Below, piece by piece: positions 1 through 5,684 of a stretch of DNA of 5,684 nucleotides. The stretch comes from Planctomycetes bacterium RBG_16_43_13 (GTDB lineage: Bacteria > Planctomycetota > MHYJ01). The notes beneath the pieces are model-generated. The model was not told the origin of the DNA and searched no databases. It saw only the letters and a program-made list of their open reading frames with translations. Every line of letters starts with the position of its first letter. Position 1 is the stretch's first letter. The stretch covers positions 404 through 6,087 of the forward strand of contig MHYJ01000139.1 of the NCBI GenBank assembly GCA_001828445.1, in the 5' to 3' direction. Made by a program: the position numbers and the translations under genes.

Positions 1-111
1 CGACCACGACTCCGTGCGGAGATTGCGTAGATTTACCAGCGTATTATATGTGATAATAACGAAGAGAGCGATTATGACGAAAAGCCCGCCAGCTATATAT
101 AGGATTTCCAT
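1..111 (-). CDS. lemA: LemA family protein, N-terminal 37 residues (cut by window edge)
   Basis: Translating the minus strand from the ATG at 111-109 gives an open frame of 37 codons to the window edge. It has a hydrophobic segment (about residues 3-20, rich in Ile, Leu, Val and Phe), then TYNTLVNLRNLRTESWS. This matches the start of LemA proteins, where one N-terminal membrane helix leads into a YN-x-LV-xLRN-x2-x-x-W motif and then the helical body, which here lies outside the window. LemA proteins are membrane-anchored helical-bundle proteins of no firmly assigned biochemical role, usually about 185-200 residues long. The start lies 9 nt after the stop of the 227-residue membrane protein gene, so the two are probably co-transcribed with guaB. 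No clear Shine-Dalgarno sequence precedes the ATG. The family call rests on 37 residues only, but the motif is characteristic. Confidence 0.8.
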   Translation of the reverse strand, partial: MEILYIAGGLFVIIALFVIITYNTLVNLRNLRTESWS

Positions 112-120
112 ATTTATCTA

Positions 121-804
121 TTAACTGAGTTTCTGCAACAGATAGTCGGGGAACAGGTTAACAAAGTCAGTTGCCATATTCAACATATACTCAACATTTT
201 CTGGTTTGAGGGTGCCACCCTGATATATCAATATAGTCCGATTATATAATTCTATATGGTATCGTGGGCGGCTTAGTAGAAACTCCATCATACGTTGGTG
301 GATGACATCATAGGCGAATTTCTTATCTTCGCTCTTGACGTAAAAGTTACGGCTGAACTCTGCTGATTCAAAGTCGATATCATCAAAGCCCACAGCACCG
401 GCAACCTTGTCAAGGAATGTTTCCGAACGGATGAATAGATATCGCATTGTTATATTTAGTTCTACGAGAACGCCTGAGTGATAATGGTCGTGTTTAGTGG
501 TTCCATTTTTGGAATGGCTATAAGTAGCATAATGGTAGTCAAAACACTTTATTGGGCGATTACGATAATTTCCATAGAGAATGTTGTATGCATAGCGGTC
601 GTCCGTGCCTTCTCGGAAAAGGGAATGATACTCGTAAGTAGTTTCTATGTTGAATAAATCACCGTATGCAAAGGATAAATTTATCTGATTGGCTAAACGT
701 TGTAATGCCTCTCTTCGCTTTCTTTCTAAAACGGAGCTATAGAAAATACCTACGGTGATTATGATGATTGCCAAGATTACAAAAATTACGACAAGAAAGT
801 CCAC
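121..804 (-). CDS. Single-pass membrane protein of unknown function, LemA-associated
   Basis: This is a 227-residue protein of no known function. Residues 2-22 form one very hydrophobic helix, followed by a basic stretch (LERKRREALQRLA, about 26-38) that suggests a cytoplasmic C-terminal domain. The soluble part carries a FDYHY stretch (88-92), a His-rich HDHYH (105-109) and a conserved-looking GFDDIDFESAEFSRNF block (139-154). From memory, these resemble a group of uncharacterised bacterial proteins of similar size, often encoded near LemA, with an NxLYGxYRxxPxxxFDYxY pattern and a later DIDFE..EFSRxF pattern. The start is GTG, 4 nt past the guaB stop, with GGAG 7 nt upstream, so translation may be coupled to guaB. 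The lemA-like gene follows after 9 nt. The context suggests an envelope-related partner of LemA; a biochemical role cannot be assigned. The His cluster could bind metal, but nothing else supports that. Confidence 0.85.
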   Translation of the reverse strand: MDFLVVIFVILAIIIITVGIFYSSVLERKRREALQRLANQINLSFAYGDLFNIETTYEYHSLFREGTDDRYAYNILYGNYRNRPIKCFDYHYATYSHSKNGTTKHDHYHSGVLVELNITMRYLFIRSETFLDKVAGAVGFDDIDFESAEFSRNFYVKSEDKKFAYDVIHQRMMEFLLSRPRYHIELYNRTILIYQGGTLKPENVEYMLNMATDFVNLFPDYLLQKLS

Positions 805-808
805 GACA

Positions 809-2351
<1,543 letters not shown>

Positions 2352-2415
2352 ACCTTTTTCAAAGTAGCGGTATGGGGATGTGGCTAAACAAACTATTTGG
2401 TGTAAAAATCGTTAA

Positions 2416-3348
2416 ATGCGTAGAGATATGATAGCGAAGACAGTAGGAGTATGGATTTTTATGCTTTTGCTCGGCTGCGCCTCTGCGCCCACGCCGATGG
2501 AGGATATGTATAATAAGATGAGGTTGCTCGAGGATAGTTCAAAAGATAGAAAGCCCGCAGAGGTAGCCACAATGGAGGCAGAGATATCTAACTTGGCTGA
2601 AAAGAATAGGGAATCGCTTTTGGAAGCACTGAAAAATGGCAGTGTGAATAGGCGGGCTTCTGCCGCGGCTGCCCTTGGCTATATAAAAGATAGGGAAATA
2701 GTTGCCCCGCTTGTGGATGCACTTGCTGATACTGATAATATTGTTAGGATAAATGCGGCGCTTTCTCTTGGTATGCTCGGTTTCGAGGACACCCCAATTG
2801 AGCTGTTAAAGATTCTGCTGGATGATGGTGATGCATCAGTTCGTAGTGCCGCCACGTATGCTTTTATATATATCTTACGTGAGGGGAAAGATAGTGGTTT
2901 GTATGAGCGACTTCTCCAGCTTCTTAACGACGGCAGTATAGATGTGCGGGCACACGTCATACTCGCACTCGGAACTATTGGTAGAAAGGATGCAATGCAA
3001 GTTATAGCGGATAAAGGGACTACAGATAAATCGCCATTAGTGAGGAGTAATGCCGCCATTGTGCTTGGTAGTTTTAAGGATAAGTCGGCAAATCCGTATC
3101 TCATAGAGATGTTACGAGATGATGACCATAGAGTAGTATATTCGGCATCTGTCTCCCTCATAAAGATAAACGGCGAAGACCACGGCAGGTCTTATTCTAA
3201 GTGGCGCGACTGGTGGGAGGATTTAGAGAAACGTAGAAAGGCAGACGAAAAGGCAAAAGAACTCGAAGCGAAGCAATCGGCTAATAAGACAGATAGTAAG
3301 TTACAACCTGCCCCCATAGAGGGTAAGCCAAAATCATCGGATAAGTAA
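2416..3348 (+). CDS. HEAT-repeat lipoprotein
   Basis: The 310-residue product starts with a lipoprotein signal peptide: charged MRRDMIAK, hydrophobic VGVWIFM, and the lipobox LLGC, so Cys21 should be lipidated after signal peptidase II cleavage and the protein exported. An Ala/Pro linker and a short helical region (about 28-64) follow. At about 66-252 come roughly six HEAT (PBS-lyase-like) repeats of about 30 residues with recurring VRxxAAxxLG patterns, for example VNRRASAAAALG (77-88), VRINAALSLG (110-119), VRAHVILALG (177-186) and VRSNAAIVLG (209-218). A Trp-rich YSKWRDWWEDL (260-270) and a charged Lys/Glu/Ala tail to 310 end the protein. HEAT repeats form curved protein-binding solenoids, so a scaffold role in the envelope is an inference and no partner is known. 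An internal ATG at 2428 would also leave a usable signal peptide. No clear Shine-Dalgarno sequence precedes either start. The next gene begins 8 nt after the stop. Confidence 0.9.
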   Translation: MRRDMIAKTVGVWIFMLLLGCASAPTPMEDMYNKMRLLEDSSKDRKPAEVATMEAEISNLAEKNRESLLEALKNGSVNRRASAAAALGYIKDREIVAPLVDALADTDNIVRINAALSLGMLGFEDTPIELLKILLDDGDASVRSAATYAFIYILREGKDSGLYERLLQLLNDGSIDVRAHVILALGTIGRKDAMQVIADKGTTDKSPLVRSNAAIVLGSFKDKSANPYLIEMLRDDDHRVVYSASVSLIKINGEDHGRSYSKWRDWWEDLEKRRKADEKAKELEAKQSANKTDSKLQPAPIEGKPKSSDK

Positions 3349-3356
3349 TATTCTAT

Positions 3357-3815
3357 ATGGCAGAAAACGTCAATCCTGATGTAGATAGCGGTGTAGATAA
3401 ACAAAAGGTCCTCAAGGAAATAATGTCTACACAAGATAAGCAACCCGAGAGTAAAGAAGAGCAGATACCTAAGAAAGACGATAAACCTCCTCTTATACCC
3501 TCTAAAGTTGATAGCGAGAAGCAAGCGGTTGAATCACCTTCGGCTTCTAAATCTCAAAGTGTCCCTACTTCTTACGGCTTATGGGCAAGTATAAAAGAGC
3601 ATCGAAGAGAAGTTGCTACATTATTTACGCTTCTCGTTGGGTTGGTATGGCTTCTGATAGCATACTATACCAAGCAGGCAATACCTCTCCTCATTGCCGC
3701 TGTCCTTTTAGCGCCGAATATATTTTATATATCCCAGTTCTTTAAGAAGAAACCAGCAGAAAGTTCACCATCTAAAGATGAGAAAAGGCGGAAGCAAACT
3801 GAGGATGCTGATTAA
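3357..3815 (+). CDS. Small membrane-hairpin protein with disordered N-terminal half
   Basis: I do not recognise this 152-residue protein. Residues 1-75 are hydrophilic, rich in Lys, Glu, Asp, Ser, Pro and Gln, with no hydrophobic core, and are probably disordered. Two membrane helices follow at about 86-104 and 108-127, joined by a very short loop (YYTKQ). The tail from about 129 is charged and Lys-rich. Basic residues before helix 1 (KEHRRE) and after helix 2 (FKKKP) predict a hairpin with both ends in the cytoplasm. There is no signal peptide or enzymatic motif. It begins 8 nt after the HEAT-repeat lipoprotein gene and is likely co-transcribed with it, so the two may act on the two faces of one membrane, but that is inference. 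The start has no Shine-Dalgarno match. The rplM promoter begins 5 nt beyond its stop. Low complexity makes the function hard to infer, but the uninterrupted frame and tight spacing support a real gene. Confidence 0.8.
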   Translation: MAENVNPDVDSGVDKQKVLKEIMSTQDKQPESKEEQIPKKDDKPPLIPSKVDSEKQAVESPSASKSQSVPTSYGLWASIKEHRREVATLFTLLVGLVWLLIAYYTKQAIPLLIAAVLLAPNIFYISQFFKKKPAESSPSKDEKRRKQTEDAD

Positions 3816-3820
3816 ATCTC

Positions 3821-3849
3821 TTGACTTCTGGCGCAACTCTTATTATAAA
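3821..3849 (+). promoter_or_regulatory. rplM-rpsI promoter
   Basis: TTGACT (3821-3826) and TATAAA (3844-3849) are separated by exactly 17 bp, each 5 of 6 to the sigma70 consensus. The -35 hexamer is the same as that of guaB. The predicted start is near 3856, giving a leader of only about 20 nt. The leader has GAAG about 9 nt before the rplM ATG, at best a weak Shine-Dalgarno. It begins 5 nt past the preceding stop codon, which separates the ribosomal genes from the HEAT-lipoprotein pair. Confidence 0.75.
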
Positions 3850-3875
3850 CACCCTTCCTTCTGAAGAATACGTTT

Positions 3876-4310
3876 ATGAAAACACACATTGTAAAAGCGA
3901 GTGAAGTAAAGAGGCAATGGTATATAGTTGACGCCTCTGATAAGATACTTGGACGGCTCGCAACAAGAGTGGCAACAATCCTTATGGGTAAGCATAAGCC
4001 GACCTACGCCACCTATCTTGATACTGGTGATTTTGTGGTAGTGGTAAATGCTGACAAGGTTAAATTTACCGGCAGGAAGCTGACGCAAAAAAAGTATCAG
4101 AGATTTTCCGGCTATCCAAGCGGTAGGAGAGAGAGGTCGCTCTCGGAGATGATGAAAAGAGATTCTTCTGAGGTGGTCAGGTTAGCAGTTACCCGTATGC
4201 TCCCTCGCACTACGTTAGGGAGACATATGGCTTCTAAATTAAAGGTCTATAGCGACGATAAACATCCTCACGAAGCACAGAAGCCGATGCCACTTGAAAT
4301 TAAATGTTAG
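3876..4310 (+). CDS. rplM: 50S ribosomal protein L13
   Basis: L13 is an early-assembly protein of the large ribosomal subunit that binds 23S rRNA. The 144-residue product is close to the usual 142. It shows the family landmarks in order: WYIVDASDKILGRLAT (15-30), LMGKHKPTY (36-44), DTGDFVVVVNADKVKFTGRK (49-68), the YxRFSGYPSGR region (74-84), VTRMLPRTTLGRHM (105-118), LKVY (122-125) and the C-terminal HPHEAQKPMPLEI. It is full length with no missing segment. The ATG is the only start that fits the family N-terminus. It heads the rplM-rpsI pair that is conserved across most bacteria, with 18 nt to the rpsI ATG, and is served by the promoter at 3821-3849. The leader is too short for a structured autoregulatory site of the type seen in some other bacteria. 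Confidence 0.98.
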   Translation: MKTHIVKASEVKRQWYIVDASDKILGRLATRVATILMGKHKPTYATYLDTGDFVVVVNADKVKFTGRKLTQKKYQRFSGYPSGRRERSLSEMMKRDSSEVVRLAVTRMLPRTTLGRHMASKLKVYSDDKHPHEAQKPMPLEIKC

Positions 4311-4328
4311 ACAGTATTGAGAATAATT

Positions 4329-4778
4329 ATGACAGAAAAAACTGAAAGTAAGGTTGGTAGCGCCCCTGCTGGAAGTAAGGAAAAGGGCAAAGAATATATA
4401 TGGGGTACCGGTAGCAGGAAAACCGCAGTTGCGCGGATACGGCTTGCCTCTGGTGGCAGTGGTAAGATATTGGTAAATGGCAAGCCATTTGAGAAATATT
4501 TTACTACAGAGCAAAATAGGGTAGATGCGATAGAGCCGCTCCACATTACGCGGACGCTTGGCAAGTATGATGTGTTCGCAAGCGTAAAGGGAGGCGGCAT
4601 TACTGGTCAGGCAGGTGCAGTTCGCTTGGGTTTAGCGAGGGCGCTTAAAGCGGCGGAGCCGTCACTCGAACCGAAACTAAAGGAAGAAAGATTGCTCTCG
4701 AGAGACCAGAGGATGAAAGAGAGAAAGAAGTTCGGCCGTCACGGTGCCAGACGCGGCACACAGTTCTCGAAGAGATAA
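4329..4778 (+). CDS. rpsI: 30S ribosomal protein S9
   Basis: S9 is a small-subunit protein whose long C-terminal tail reaches the decoding centre and contacts tRNA in the P site. The 149-residue product has the family motifs YIWGTGSRKTAVARIRL, GKILVNGKPFEKYF, YDVFASVKGGGITGQAGAVRLGLARAL and the basic tail SRDQRMKERKKFGRHGARRGTQFSKR, ending in the conserved Ser-Lys-Arg. The first 19 or so residues (Lys/Ser/Glu/Gly-rich) form an extension before the conserved core that is missing from the short S9 of E. coli. I chose ATG at 4329. An in-frame TTG at 4317 would add four residues, but TTG is rarer and nothing before it looks like a ribosome binding site. Upstream of the ATG only TTGAGA is faintly Shine-Dalgarno-like. 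It follows rplM after 18 nt and should share its promoter. Confidence 0.97.
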   Translation: MTEKTESKVGSAPAGSKEKGKEYIWGTGSRKTAVARIRLASGGSGKILVNGKPFEKYFTTEQNRVDAIEPLHITRTLGKYDVFASVKGGGITGQAGAVRLGLARALKAAEPSLEPKLKEERLLSRDQRMKERKKFGRHGARRGTQFSKR

Positions 4779-4802
4779 TACACAGTTTTTCAAATCAGTA
4801 AT

Positions 4803-5684
4803 ATGAACTTCAGACGTTCAAGTCGTCTCGACAAGCTCCCACCGTATATTTTTGCAGAGATGGAGAAGAAAAAGCGAGAACTTGAGGCAAAAGGTAAGGA
4901 TATAATAAACCTCGGCATCGGCGACCCTGACCAGCCACCACCGGAATTAGTGATAAATAAACTTGTTGCTTCTTTGTATGATGACGGAATACACCAATAT
5001 GCCACTACTCAAGGGATTGACGAATTTCGTTATGCAGTGGCGCGTTGGATGGAGAAAAGATATAACGTCAAACTCGACCCACAGAAAGAAGTTCTGCACG
5101 GTATCGGCTCTAAAGAAGTCATAGCGCATCTGCCCCTTGCACTAACAGAGCCGGGCGACGTTATACTGATACCAGAGCCGGGATATCCGCCGTATCGTTC
5201 TGGCACGATTTTCGCCCTTGCAGAGCCGTATGCGATGCCGCTGAAGAGGGAGAATAATTTTCTACCAGACCTCTCATCTATACCAGAGGATATAGCGAAA
5301 AAGGCAAAGGTTATATTCGTGAATTACCCAAATAATCCTACTGGAGCAACCGCTACTAAGGATTTTTATAAGAGGTTGGTTGCCTTTGCTAATAAATATA
5401 ACATAATCGTAGTATCCGACGCCGCTTACGCTGAACTTTATTACGAAGAGAAACCAATCTCATTTCTCGAAATTGATGGTGCAAAGGATGTAGGGATTGA
5501 GGTTCACTCAATGACGAAGACGTTCTCTATGGCGGGGTGGCGTATGGCGTGGGCTTGCGGGAATTCCCAGATTCTTGAGACGCTTAGAGGGTTGAAGGCG
5601 AACCTTGACTCAGGTCAATTTATGGCGCTACAGAAGGCGGCAACTGCTGGGCTTACAACCGGCGAATCGGAGATGTCCGCTATC
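4803..5684 (+). CDS. dapL: LL-diaminopimelate aminotransferase (cut by window edge)
   Basis: DapL is a PLP enzyme that converts tetrahydrodipicolinate and glutamate directly to LL-diaminopimelate, bypassing the acylated intermediates of the DapD/DapC/DapE route; the product feeds lysine and peptidoglycan. The first 294 residues are present of about 385-400 usual for the family. Fold-type I class I/II aminotransferase marks are INLGIGDPDQPPP (35-47), HQYATTQGIDEFR (64-76), GIGSKEVIAHLPLA (100-113), NYPNNPTGA (174-182), SDAAYAEL (205-212), the SMTKTFSMAGWR motif with the PLP-binding Lys239 (236-247), and LDSGQFMALQKAA (268-280). The opening FRRSSRLDKLPPYIFAEMEKKKRE and the overall pattern match bacterial DapL rather than aspartate or aromatic aminotransferases, but substrate specificity cannot be proven from sequence alone. 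It begins 24 nt after rpsI with no visible terminator or Shine-Dalgarno sequence. Confidence 0.9.
   Translation, partial: MNFRRSSRLDKLPPYIFAEMEKKKRELEAKGKDIINLGIGDPDQPPPELVINKLVASLYDDGIHQYATTQGIDEFRYAVARWMEKRYNVKLDPQKEVLHGIGSKEVIAHLPLALTEPGDVILIPEPGYPPYRSGTIFALAEPYAMPLKRENNFLPDLSSIPEDIAKKAKVIFVNYPNNPTGATATKDFYKRLVAFANKYNIIVVSDAAYAELYYEEKPISFLEIDGAKDVGIEVHSMTKTFSMAGWRMAWACGNSQILETLRGLKANLDSGQFMALQKAATAGLTTGESEMSAI

Noticed and set aside
2679..3524. Minus-strand open frames opposite the HEAT-repeat lipoprotein and hairpin protein (2679-3161, 3192-3524)
   Set aside because: The plus-strand frames carry a lipobox, HEAT repeats and membrane helices; the minus-strand translations are Ser-rich shadows without family features.
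3851..3870. CTTC/GAAG inverted repeat in the rplM leader as an L13 autoregulatory hairpin
   Set aside because: A 4-bp stem with a single-base loop cannot form a stable hairpin, and the leader is only about 20 nt.
3843..4600. Minus-strand frames opposite rplM and rpsI (3843-4088, 4239-4544, 4307-4600)
   Set aside because: They are antisense to conserved ribosomal protein genes and have no sensible protein features.
4779..4802. T-run after rpsI as an intrinsic terminator
   Set aside because: CAGTTTTTC has no GC-rich stem before it; read-through into dapL is more likely.
4790..5129. Minus-strand frames opposite the start of dapL (4790-5005, 4947-5129)
   Set aside because: Short shadows of a well-conserved aminotransferase frame.

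Overview
The window looks like ordinary bacterial chromosome with housekeeping genes, and no phage, transposon, CRISPR array or RNA gene is visible. The proteins are bacterial: an IMP dehydrogenase with CBS domains, bacterial-type L13 and S9, LemA and a DapL-type aminotransferase. The style of S9 and L13, HEAT repeats followed by a Trp-rich motif, frequent ATA/AGA/AGG codons and few Shine-Dalgarno sequences suggest an uncultured PVC-type lineage such as Planctomycetota. That assignment is from memory of family sequences, not a search, and is only a moderate guess.

Layout. A minus-strand unit fills about the first 2.3 kb. In transcription order it holds guaB (IMP dehydrogenase), a 227-residue single-pass membrane protein of unknown function starting on GTG 4 nt after the guaB stop, and the first 37 codons of a lemA-like gene cut by the left edge. 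A strong sigma70-type promoter (TTGACT, 17 bp, TATACT) lies so close to guaB that its transcript should begin at or within a base or two of the ATG. This predicts a leaderless guaB mRNA.

A 134-nt divergent intergenic region separates guaB from plus-strand genes that run to the right edge. First come a HEAT-repeat lipoprotein and, 8 nt later, a small protein with a disordered N-terminal half and a two-helix membrane hairpin; both look envelope-associated and neither has a known specific function. A second good promoter (TTGACT, 17 bp, TATAAA) then begins 5 nt after the small gene's stop and should drive rplM (L13) and rpsI (S9). They are followed 24 nt later by dapL (LL-diaminopimelate aminotransferase, lysine/peptidoglycan precursor synthesis), which is cut by the right edge. 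No terminator-like hairpin is visible between rpsI and dapL, so read-through from the ribosomal promoter is plausible.

Together the genes cover guanine nucleotide synthesis, ribosome assembly and cell-wall precursor synthesis, with two small sets of poorly characterised membrane or envelope genes beside them. I see no clear case for a new defence or mobile system. The points most worth checking are the predicted leaderless guaB promoter, the unknown membrane protein paired with LemA, and the HEAT-lipoprotein/hairpin-protein pair.
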